A stretch of 64,000 bases of DNA, taken from assembly GCA_001797315.1 (NCBI GenBank), contig MGPC01000013.1, positions 1 to 64,000 on the forward strand. Direction: 5' to 3'. The position numbers were made by a program, and so were the translations under genes. This DNA is from Curvibacter sp. GWA2_64_110 (GTDB lineage Bacteria; Pseudomonadota; Gammaproteobacteria; Burkholderiales; Burkholderiaceae_C). Positions 7,913 through 14,862 of this stretch are shown here, piece after piece; the first letter of the stretch is position 1; each line of letters starts with the position of its first letter. The notes under the pieces are model-generated. The model worked only from the letters and a program-made list of their open reading frames with translations. It did not search any database and had not been told where the DNA came from.

Positions 7913-7943
7913 GCTGGAGCATACCCGACCCGCATGCTCCAGC
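7913..7943. promoter_or_regulatory. perfect 10-bp inverted repeat upstream of the sigma-factor gene
   Basis: GCTGGAGCAT (7913-7922), an 11-nt loop, and ATGCTCCAGC (7934-7943). It sits between the end of the small secreted-protein gene and the sigma-factor start, about 28 nt from the start codon. No T-run follows, so it could be an operator, an mRNA stem that tunes read-through between the two genes, or a weak terminator. Confidence 0.5.
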
Positions 7944-7958
7944 CACGCCCCCGCCTTC

Positions 7959-8354
7959 TCAATACGACGGCTGGGGAACGGCTTGGGCCACAGGTTTTTC
8001 GGAAATCACGTGCCACACGCCGCCCATGCCGTTGCCATTGCGGTCGCCGGCCTTGGTGTCCCCCACAAAGTAGTAGAGCGGCTTGCCGTTCACCGTCCAT
8101 TGGCGCGCGCCTTGGACGTCGATCAGGCCAAACTCACCCTTGGCAACAGCATCGGGCTTGGCGACGAATGCCGGCCACTGGGCCAGACAGCCGCCGCTGC
8201 AATTGCTCTTGCCCACTGCGTCTTTGTCAAAGATGTAGACCGTGCGGCCTGCCGCGTCTGTCAGCACACCGTCGCGCATGACCGGCTGCGCCTGAACAGC
8301 ACCGGCGACCAAAGCGGAAAACGCAAAAACTGCAAAAAAGAAGTTCTTCTTCAT
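7959..8354 (-). CDS. secreted Yx(FWY)xxD-motif protein (COG4315 type)
   Basis: A 131-residue protein with a clear signal peptide (basic MKKN start, hydrophobic FFFAVFAFSALVAGAV, cleavage at VQA-QP). The mature part carries two copies of the family signature, YIFDKD (about residue 41) and YYFVGD (about residue 94), plus a CSGGC pair and the CLAQWPAF segment typical of the family. These periplasmic or exported proteins have no established biochemical role but commonly accompany ECF sigma/anti-sigma genes, as here. Transcription from the AT-rich stretch at 8380-8450 is likely. Confidence 0.8.
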   Translation of the reverse strand: MKKNFFFAVFAFSALVAGAVQAQPVMRDGVLTDAAGRTVYIFDKDAVGKSNCSGGCLAQWPAFVAKPDAVAKGEFGLIDVQGARQWTVNGKPLYYFVGDTKAGDRNGNGMGGVWHVISEKPVAQAVPQPSY

Positions 8355-8567
8355 GATGTCCTCGTCCTAAGTTGGTTTTGGGCCGCGCCATTGCGTCCCA
8401 CCTTCAGAACGTTGGGATTTAGCGTATGGATGCAGGGGTTGCAAAAAAATTATGCAGCGTGCATCCCATAGGACGATGACGTCATTCGATGGCGTGCTTC
8501 TGTTATGCCGAGAAGAATGCGACACTGCGCACTGCACTGGAACGACGAACCAAACGGTGAATAGAAG

Positions 8568-9038
8568 ATGAAGATGGATGAACGACAACGACGCGTGTGG
8601 CTCGGCTCAGGGCTGGTGGTCCTGCAGTTCGGCTTGCTTGCCATGCTGGCTCTGCTCGCTTGGCCCGCCGTGAAGCACTGGACCATTCCGCTGGCCGCCT
8701 GGCCCACGGCCATAGGAGCCGTGCTGTTGGCAGTCTGGGCGCTGGGCAGTAACCGCTTGGGCAACTTCAACATCCGCCCCATCCCGAAGACCGGCGGCGT
8801 GCTCGTCACGCAGGGCCCCTACCACTGGATCCGCCACCCGATGTACACCGCCTTCCTGCTCGGCGCCTGGGCCCTGGCCCGCACGGCTGCGCGCGACGAG
8901 GCCTGGCTGGCCTGGTACGTGCTGACGCTGGTGCTGTGGCTCAAGTCGCGGTACGAGGAGCGCTGGATGCTGGCGCAACATCCGGGCTACGCAGCCTACC
9001 GGCAGCAGACCAAGCGCTTCTTGCCCTGGCTGTTCTGA
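8568..9038 (+). CDS. isoprenylcysteine carboxyl methyltransferase-like membrane protein
   Basis: A 156-residue protein with four or five hydrophobic segments and the ICMT/PEMT-type C-terminal motif GPYHWIRHPMYTAFLL, followed by SRYEERWMLAQHPGYAAYRQQTKRFLPWLF, where the RHPxY and EE residues bind SAM in this family. Bacterial members methylate unknown small or lipid substrates. It is divergent from the secreted Yx(FWY)xxD gene, so the 213-bp gap between them holds both promoters. Confidence 0.75.
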   Translation: MKMDERQRRVWLGSGLVVLQFGLLAMLALLAWPAVKHWTIPLAAWPTAIGAVLLAVWALGSNRLGNFNIRPIPKTGGVLVTQGPYHWIRHPMYTAFLLGAWALARTAARDEAWLAWYVLTLVLWLKSRYEERWMLAQHPGYAAYRQQTKRFLPWLF

Positions 9039-9056
9039 GCGTCAGACCCCTACCGT

Positions 9057-9926
9057 TCAGAGGCCCTTGCGCGGAGGACACATGGCGCCCCCCCGAAAGC
9101 CCTGCAGACGCAATGCTTCGGCAATGCCTGCGCTGTGACTCGCGCGTGCCGATTCCAGCGCAGCAAGCCACGCTTGCTCCAGTTCCAGCAGGGAGTGGCC
9201 ATAGACCTCGGCCCAGGGCCGGGTGCGGTTTTCCTGGTTCACTTTGTAGAAGCGCTTCATGCGCGGTATGCCGTAGTGCCTGAGCAAGTAGGCACCGAAC
9301 GAACCGGCTTCGGCGTAGCTGATGTGCTGCAGCCGCTCGTCGGTCAGGATCAGCATGCCCGAGGGCCCCATGGCTTGCCCCCAGGGTTCGTTCTCGGGGG
9401 ACAGCTCAGTCAACGGCCGATAGGCGCCAGCATCCCGCAAGGCCAGCACCCAGTCATCGACATGCAGGCCGCACATGGGAAAACTGTCCCGATTGCCGAA
9501 ACGCATTTCGGCCGGAATGCCCATCATGTTCCGAATCAGTTTGTCGCTACTGGGGAAGATGGCATGCGTCAGTTTGTGCGCCAACTCCTGCGCTTCGCGG
9601 TGTGTACCGAAAACGCTGACCACCCGCACGCGGCCGCTCGGCCCTTGCTCCCAATGGAACTGCGCACCGTAGTACCCCCCCGAGGGCGGCAAGAACTTGA
9701 CATGAATCTTGCCCAGCTCGGCAGAACGGTCATCCGCAGACCAGAACTCGAACAGTTGGCTGGTCACCCGGATGGTCTGGTCGGCCAGTTCGGCAAAACG
9801 CGGCGCGCTGGTCTGGCCGCGACTCTCGTCGACGATGAGAAGTGTGTCGATCTCGACCCGCCCGGGCGCTGCAAGGGCCATGGTGCATGACAGCAGCAAG
9901 CAGATCAAAGCAAACAATCTCTGCAT
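9057..9926 (-). CDS. secreted protein with degenerate gluzincin-like motif, unknown function
   Basis: A 289-residue protein with a signal peptide (MQRLFALICLLLSCTMALAA). The middle contains EAQELAHKLTHAIFP, which looks like the HExxH helix of MA-type metallopeptidases with the catalytic Glu replaced by Lys (HKLTH). Near the C-terminus, ISYAEAGSFGAYLLRHYGI and FYKVNQEN resemble the helix that supplies the third ligand in such peptidases. I do not recognise a named family. It is convergent with the methyltransferase gene (18-bp gap). A non-catalytic peptidase fold is the best guess; direct evidence is limited to this motif. Confidence 0.65.
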   Translation of the reverse strand: MQRLFALICLLLSCTMALAAPGRVEIDTLLIVDESRGQTSAPRFAELADQTIRVTSQLFEFWSADDRSAELGKIHVKFLPPSGGYYGAQFHWEQGPSGRVRVVSVFGTHREAQELAHKLTHAIFPSSDKLIRNMMGIPAEMRFGNRDSFPMCGLHVDDWVLALRDAGAYRPLTELSPENEPWGQAMGPSGMLILTDERLQHISYAEAGSFGAYLLRHYGIPRMKRFYKVNQENRTRPWAEVYGHSLLELEQAWLAALESARASHSAGIAEALRLQGFRGGAMCPPRKGL

Positions 9927-10007
9927 GGGCCTGGCCTCTCACGGGATGAGTGGGTGAATCCGGCGCCTGCACTTGACGTGCAAGGCGCTTGCCCCATTCT
10001 AGTGAGT

Positions 10008-10958
10008 TCAGGCCCGCGCCGTAGCGCGACGCGACTCGCGCCGCGCAATCCACAGCGTGGACGCCGAGATCAGCAAGCCCCCCATCAGGGTGTAGTGGCT
10101 GGGCTGGTCGGAGAACACCAGCCAGCCCATCAAGGTGGCCCAGACCAGGTCGAGAAACTTCAACGATTGGGTCGCCGAAATATCAGCGACACCGTACGAG
10201 CGTGTCAGGCAATAGTGCGCGCTGCTGCCGAGCAGTCCGCACGCCAGGTAGCCGACCCACTGTGCCAGCGTCGGTGCCTGCCAGTGCAACAGCGCCAGCG
10301 GCAGGCTGAGCAAGGTGACGGTGATCGATTGCCACAGCACGATGACACCGGCCTTCTCGTAGCGCGTCAGCGCCTTGGTGATGAGGAAGGACGCCGCGAA
10401 CACCGGCGAGGAAGCCAGCATCACGAGGCTGTAATAGCCGCCACTGCCCGAGAGCTGGGGGCCGACCACGATCAGCACGCCGCTGAAGCCCACCAGCGCC
10501 GCCAGCCAGCGCTCCCAGCGCATCGGCTCGCGCAGGAACAGCCAGGCGCCGATCATGATGAAGATCGGCGTGGTGAAACCGAGGGCCGTCATGTCGGCTA
10601 GCGAGATATGGGGTAGCGCCACAAACCACAGGCCCAGGGCCGCCGTGTGCACCAGGCCACGCAGAAACTGCCCGCCGATGTGCCGCGGCTTGTAGGCCGC
10701 CAGGCCGGAACGCCAGAGCAATGGCAGCATGACCAGCAGGCCGCAGAAATAACGCAGGAACTGTGACTGCATGGGGTCGATCTGCGTCGTCAGGTAGCGC
10801 GAGAGGGTATTGAGCAGCACGAAGCAGATACCGGCCACCAGCGTCCAGAGCAGCCCCTGGACGGCCGGGTCCAGTCGGCCGGCGCGATGCCGGGTCAGCG
10901 CGACACGCCGCGCCCAGGGGCTGCGGTGCGATCTGGCCTTGGCCACCTTGTCATGCAT
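10008..10958 (-). CDS. EamA/DMT-superfamily permease
   Basis: A 316-residue membrane protein with ten hydrophobic segments arranged as two EamA repeats (from about residue 33 and from about residue 178). Landmarks: LSRYLTTQIDPMQSQFLRY, FLRGLVHTAALGLWFVALPHISLADM, and LREPMRWERWLAALVGFSGVLIVVGP closing the first repeat. Members export amino acids, nucleotides or other metabolites across the inner membrane; the substrate here is unknown. A basic tail precedes the first helix (RSHRSPWARR). It is divergent from the TetR gene, whose operator lies 49 bp away. Confidence 0.8.
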   Translation of the reverse strand: MHDKVAKARSHRSPWARRVALTRHRAGRLDPAVQGLLWTLVAGICFVLLNTLSRYLTTQIDPMQSQFLRYFCGLLVMLPLLWRSGLAAYKPRHIGGQFLRGLVHTAALGLWFVALPHISLADMTALGFTTPIFIMIGAWLFLREPMRWERWLAALVGFSGVLIVVGPQLSGSGGYYSLVMLASSPVFAASFLITKALTRYEKAGVIVLWQSITVTLLSLPLALLHWQAPTLAQWVGYLACGLLGSSAHYCLTRSYGVADISATQSLKFLDLVWATLMGWLVFSDQPSHYTLMGGLLISASTLWIARRESRRATARA

Positions 10959-10978
10959 GTTTCCAGTTTAGTCCCCGC

Positions 10979-11008
10979 TTGCGTGCGGACGTGTCGCCTA
11001 TGTATACT
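10979..11008 (+). promoter_or_regulatory. sigma70-type promoter of the TetR-exporter operon
   Basis: TTGCGT (10979-10984), 18 nt, TATACT (11003-11008). The -10 box overlaps the first bases of the palindromic operator, so a bound repressor would block it. Confidence 0.55.
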
Positions 11009-11034
11009 TGGTAAGTGCTTTATTACTTACCAAG
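11007..11034. promoter_or_regulatory. TetR-type operator, perfect inverted repeat
   Basis: CTTGGTAAGT (11007-11016), 8 nt, ACTTACCAAG (11025-11034): a perfect 10-bp inverted repeat ending 7 nt before the TetR start codon. The size, symmetry and position over the -10 box are those of an autoregulatory operator. Confidence 0.75.
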
Positions 11035-11041
11035 CGATCTC

Positions 11042-11650
11042 ATGGCCTCTCCCACTCCACGACTGGCAACGGCAACGCGACAGGCTGAAATCGTCGCGGC
11101 CGCCTTGCAACTAGCCCAGGAGCGCAGCCCGGCCCTGATCACCACCACAGACATTGCACAGTCGGTCGGTGTCACCCAGGGGGCCTTGTTCAAGCATTTT
11201 GAGAACAAGGAGGCGATCTGGCTGGCCGCCATGGAATGGGTGCGAGAGAATCTGTTGCGCGAAATCCAGACCGCCGCGGCCGCAAGCCCGGAGCCGCTAC
11301 TGGCCCTGCGCAAGGTGTTCGACGCGCATGTAGGTTTTGTGGCGCACCATCCGGGCGTGCCACGCATGATCTTTCATGAACTGCAGCAGCCGGCCGACTC
11401 CCCGCTCAAAGAGAGCGTGCGCGGTCTGATGAAAAGCTACCGCCAGCTGCTGCTGAACCTCATCAAGCAGTCGATCCAGGCGGGGCAGTCTGATCCCGAT
11501 CTGGATGCCCCTGCGGCAGCAACCCTGTTCGTCGGCATCATGCAGGGCCTGGTCATGCAGTCCATGCTCAGCGGCCATATCGCCACCCTGCGCTCCGAGG
11601 CGCCCCGCGTGTTCGATCTCTACCTGCGCAGCCTGCGCACGCCCCTATGA
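11042..11650 (+). CDS. TetR/AcrR-family repressor
   Basis: A 202-residue regulator. The DNA-binding domain is residues 1-60 (ITTTDIAQSVGVTQGALFKHF as the helix-turn-helix, then ENKEAIWLAAM). The remaining helical part would bind the ligand. The ATG at 11042 is chosen because an in-frame start at 11015 would lie inside the operator. The stop overlaps the adaptor-protein start by 4 bp, so regulator and exporter form one operon. It probably represses its own operon through the 11007-11034 palindrome and is released by a compound the exporter handles. Confidence 0.85.
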   Translation: MASPTPRLATATRQAEIVAAALQLAQERSPALITTTDIAQSVGVTQGALFKHFENKEAIWLAAMEWVRENLLREIQTAAAASPEPLLALRKVFDAHVGFVAHHPGVPRMIFHELQQPADSPLKESVRGLMKSYRQLLLNLIKQSIQAGQSDPDLDAPAAATLFVGIMQGLVMQSMLSGHIATLRSEAPRVFDLYLRSLRTPL

Positions 11651-12840
11651 AAAAACTCAAGTCACTCCCGCCCCGGCTGCTGGTGCTGGTCGTCCTGGGC
11701 CTGCTGCTCCTGGCCGCACTGGTTTTCATCATCCGCCGCTCCGGGCCGCTGGCCCCGGTACGCGTGACCGTGGTCACGGCGGCCGAAGCGTCCATCACCC
11801 CAGCACTGTATGGCATCGGCACAGTGGAGGCCCGGCGCAGCTACCTCATCGGCCCCACCAGCGCCGGCCGCGTGCTGAGCGTGCTGGTCGATGCTGGCGA
11901 CAGCGTGAAGGCAGGGCAGTTGCTGGCCGAGATGGACCCGGTGGACCTGCAGCAGCGCATCGAGGCGCTCGATGCCTCCCTGGCACGCGCGGCCAGCATG
12001 CGTGAGGCGGCACAAGCCCAAGTCGCCGACGCCACCGCCCGGCGCGCACTCGCCCTGGCCAATGCGCGGCGCTACCAGGAGCTTGGACAGCAGAACTTCG
12101 TCAGCCCCGGCGTGGTGGAGGCCCGGCAGCAGGAGTTGCTCTCGGCCGAGGCCCAGGTGCGGGCCGCCCAGGCCAACCTGTCGGCTGCCGCACAAGACCA
12201 GACCCGTCTGCAAGCCGAACGTTCCGCCCTGCAGCAGCAGCGCCGCAACACGCGCCTGCTGGCCACGCAGGACGGTGTGGTGCTCTCGCGCGATGCCGAG
12301 CCAGGCTCCACGGTCGTGGCCGGGCAAGCCGTTCTCAAACTGATCGACCCGGCCAGTCTATGGATCAAGGCGCGTTTCGACCAGGGTCGTTCGGCCGGTC
12401 TGGTGCCAGGTCTGGCAGCCGAGATCGTGCTGCGTTCGCAGCCGCATAGCCCGCTGGCGGGCAAGGTCGGCCGAGTGGAACTGCAGGGCGACAGTGTGAC
12501 GGAAGAACGCATTGCGCAGATCAGCTTCGACCAGCAGTCCCCCGGGCTGTCAGTCGGCGAACTGGCCGAGGTTACCTTGCGCCTGCCCGCCACGTCGCGC
12601 GCACTGGTGCTGCCCAATGCCGCCATTCGCCGCCATCAGGGTCAGGCCGGCGCCTGGCTGATCGACGACAACGCCCTACGCTTCGCTCCGCTGCGCCTGG
12701 GTGAGACCAGCCTCGATGGGCAGGTGCGTGTGCTCGACGGTCTGCCGCCCGGCGCGACGGTCGTCGTGTACAGCGAGAAGGAGATCGGTGCCGACAGCCG
12801 CGTCAAGGTCGTGCCCACGCTGACGGAGTCGGCACGATGA
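11647..12840 (+). CDS. periplasmic adaptor (HlyD/DevB-like) of an ABC exporter
   Basis: A 397-residue membrane fusion protein: N-terminal membrane anchor (LLVLVVLGLLLLAALVFII, about residues 11-29), a lipoyl-like segment (GRVLSVLVDAGDSVKAGQLLAEMD), a long alpha-helical hairpin (about residues 100-200, rich in Ala, Gln and Arg, coiled coil), the return lipoyl half (LLATQDGVVLSRDAEPGSTV), then beta-barrel and membrane-proximal parts. Such adaptors link an inner-membrane transporter to an outer-membrane channel. Its partners are the two genes that follow. No outer-membrane factor gene is seen nearby, so a TolC-type channel elsewhere is presumed. Confidence 0.85.
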   Translation: MKKLKSLPPRLLVLVVLGLLLLAALVFIIRRSGPLAPVRVTVVTAAEASITPALYGIGTVEARRSYLIGPTSAGRVLSVLVDAGDSVKAGQLLAEMDPVDLQQRIEALDASLARAASMREAAQAQVADATARRALALANARRYQELGQQNFVSPGVVEARQQELLSAEAQVRAAQANLSAAAQDQTRLQAERSALQQQRRNTRLLATQDGVVLSRDAEPGSTVVAGQAVLKLIDPASLWIKARFDQGRSAGLVPGLAAEIVLRSQPHSPLAGKVGRVELQGDSVTEERIAQISFDQQSPGLSVGELAEVTLRLPATSRALVLPNAAIRRHQGQAGAWLIDDNALRFAPLRLGETSLDGQVRVLDGLPPGATVVVYSEKEIGADSRVKVVPTLTESAR

Positions 12841-14027
12841 TCAGCCTGGCCAGCCGGGATGTGCTGCACTCCTGGGCCAAGTTCGTCTTCACCGGCATCG
12901 GCCTGGGCCTGCTGATCGGCGTCACGCTGACCATGGCCGGGGTCTACCGCGGCATGGTCGACGACGCCCGATCCCTGCTCAACAACAGCGGGGCCGAACT
13001 CTGGGTGGTGCAGCGAGATACTCAGGGGCCGTACGCCGAATCCTCCAGCCTGCGCGATGACGTCTACCGCTCGCTGCGGGGCCTGCCCGGCGTGGCCCGC
13101 GCGGCCAACGTCACCTACTTCACCATGCAGGTGCGACGCGACGGCAACGATGTGCGCGCCATGGTGGTGGGCATCGTCCCCGGCCAGCCGGGCGAGCCTG
13201 GCTATCTGGTGGCAGGCCGACACCTCACGCGCAACCACTACGAGGCCGTGGCCGATGTGAAGACGGGTTTTCGCCTGGGCGACCAGATACGCATCCGCCG
13301 CCACGACTACCGCGTGGTCGGGCTGACGCAGCGCATGGTCTCCTCCGGCGGCGACCCCATGGTCTTCATCCCGCTGGCCGACGCCCAGGAAGCCCAGTTT
13401 CTGAAAGACAACGAGGCCATCCTGAACGAACGCGCCCGCACCGCCGCCAACCCGGCGCTGAACCGACCGGCCGTGCCAGGCCTGCTGGAAGCCGTGCAGG
13501 CCGCGCAAAGCAGCAACCACAACGTCAACGCCGTTCTGGTGCAGATCCAGCCGGAGTTCCACCCGGAGCAGGTGGCTGAGCCGATCCGCCGCTGGAAGCA
13601 CCTGGAGGCTTACACGCGCGAGCAGATGGAAGAGATCCTGGTGGCCAAGCTGATCGCCACCTCGGCGCGGCAGATCGGCATGTTCCTTGTGATCCTGGCC
13701 GTGGTGAGCGCGGCCATCGTGGCCTTCATCATCTACACCATGACGCTGGGCAAGCTGCGTGAGATCGCCGTGCTCAAGCTCATCGGCACGCGCAACCGCA
13801 CCATCGCCGGCATGATCCTGCAGCAGGCCCTGGGGCTGGGGCTGATCGGCTTCATCGTCGGCAAGACCTCGGCCACCGTCTGGGCGCCCTTCTTTCCCAA
13901 GTACGTACTGCTGGAAACCGGCGACGCCGTGCGCGGCCTGATCGCCGTGATGATCATCTGCGCCCTGGCCAGCACGCTGGCCATCCGCGTGGCGCTGCGG
14001 GTCGACCCCGGCGCTGCCATTGGATAA
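12837..14027 (+). CDS. ABC exporter permease (DevC/FtsX-MacB type)
   Basis: A 396-residue permease with the FtsX/MacB layout: one N-terminal helix (FVFTGIGLGLLIGVTLTMAG), a periplasmic domain of about 220 residues, then three C-terminal helices (MFLVILAVVSAAIVAFIIYT; ILQQALGLGLIGFIVG; GLIAVMIICALASTLAI). The family motif GKLREIAVLKLIGTRNRTI precedes the third helix. It overlaps the adaptor gene by 4 bp. With the adaptor before it and the ATPase after it, the order matches DevBCA-type exporters, which push lipophilic or peptide substrates out of the periplasm. Confidence 0.85.
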   Translation: MISLASRDVLHSWAKFVFTGIGLGLLIGVTLTMAGVYRGMVDDARSLLNNSGAELWVVQRDTQGPYAESSSLRDDVYRSLRGLPGVARAANVTYFTMQVRRDGNDVRAMVVGIVPGQPGEPGYLVAGRHLTRNHYEAVADVKTGFRLGDQIRIRRHDYRVVGLTQRMVSSGGDPMVFIPLADAQEAQFLKDNEAILNERARTAANPALNRPAVPGLLEAVQAAQSSNHNVNAVLVQIQPEFHPEQVAEPIRRWKHLEAYTREQMEEILVAKLIATSARQIGMFLVILAVVSAAIVAFIIYTMTLGKLREIAVLKLIGTRNRTIAGMILQQALGLGLIGFIVGKTSATVWAPFFPKYVLLETGDAVRGLIAVMIICALASTLAIRVALRVDPGAAIG

Positions 14028-14036
14028 GGACAGACC

Positions 14037-14744
14037 ATGAGTGAAATGGGCATCCGCATCGAAGGCCTGAGCAAGCGCTATGGCGAAGGCGATGCCGCCG
14101 TGCATGCGCTCAAGGACGTCAACATGAGCGTGGCGCCGGGTGAGGTCGTGGGCCTGATCGGTCCCTCGGGCTCGGGCAAGAGCACCTTGCTCAAATGCCT
14201 GGGCGCCATCATCGAGCCCACGACCGGACGCATGACGCTGGGCCGCCAGACCATCTACGACAATGGCTGGACTCTGCGCGACCTGCGCGCACTGCGGCGA
14301 GACAGCATCGGCTTCGTGTTCCAGGCGCCCTACCTGATTCCCTTCCTGGACGTGACCGACAACGTGGCCCTGCTGCCCATGCTGGCCGGCCAGCCCAATG
14401 GCAAAGCCCGTGCGCGTGCCCGCGAACTGCTGCAGGCGCTGGACGTGGGCCACCGCACCTCGGCCGAGCCCTCACAACTCTCGGGCGGTGAACAGCAGCG
14501 CGTGGCGATTGCGCGCGCCCTGGCCAACCAGCCGCCGGTAATACTGGCTGACGAGCCCACGGCACCACTGGACAGCGAACGCGCGCTGGGCGTCATGCGC
14601 ATCCTGAACCAGATGGCCCAGCAGTACCGCACCGCCATCATCGTGGTCACGCACGACGAGAAGATCATCCCGACCTTCAAGCGGATTTATCACATCCGCG
14701 ATGGGCGCACCTATGAGGAGGCCGGTGAGGGCCTGGCTTTGTGA
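14037..14744 (+). CDS. ABC exporter ATP-binding protein (DevA/LolD type)
   Basis: A 235-residue ATPase with Walker A GPSGSGKSTLLK (about residue 42), Q-loop GFVFQAPYLIPF, signature LSGGEQQRVAIARAL, and Walker B VILADEPTAPLDSE with H-loop VVTHDEKII. The size and the LolD/MacB-like Q-loop fit a mechanotransmission-type exporter. It is 9 bp downstream of the permease. The variant APLDS after the Walker B Glu, where AALDS or GNLDS is usual, is a small oddity. Confidence 0.9.
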   Translation: MSEMGIRIEGLSKRYGEGDAAVHALKDVNMSVAPGEVVGLIGPSGSGKSTLLKCLGAIIEPTTGRMTLGRQTIYDNGWTLRDLRALRRDSIGFVFQAPYLIPFLDVTDNVALLPMLAGQPNGKARARARELLQALDVGHRTSAEPSQLSGGEQQRVAIARALANQPPVILADEPTAPLDSERALGVMRILNQMAQQYRTAIIVVTHDEKIIPTFKRIYHIRDGRTYEEAGEGLAL

Positions 14745-14788
14745 GGGGACTCTGTTCATCAGCTGCGGCCGGGTCGACGCCCGGTTCC

Positions 14789-14817
14789 GGCTCACATGGC
14801 CGGTGGCCATATGAGCC
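14789..14817. repeat. 12/13-bp inverted repeat after the exporter operon
   Basis: GGCTCACATGGCC, a 3-nt loop, GGCCATATGAGCC: a 13-bp stem with one mismatch in the gap between the convergent ATPase and hrpA genes. It lacks a T-run; it may form a transcript end together with the hairpin that follows. Confidence 0.5.
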
Positions 14818-14824
14818 TCGCTGA

Positions 14825-14862
14825 AAAGCTTGGATTCAGCTATTCAGCTGAGTCCAAGCTTT
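14825..14862. terminator. hairpin spanning the hrpA stop codon, candidate bidirectional terminator
   Basis: AAAGCTTGGA (14825-14834) and TCCAAGCTTT (14853-14862) form a perfect 10-bp stem with a nested CAGCT/AGCTG pair in the loop. On the minus strand it encodes the last residues of HrpA (AWTQLNS) and its stop codon. The ATPase gene converges on it from the other side. Confidence 0.5.

Noticed and set aside
12642-14453. Minus-strand open frame of 603 codons opposite the exporter permease
   Set aside because: Antisense to a clear FtsX/MacB-type permease and ATPase start; no family features.
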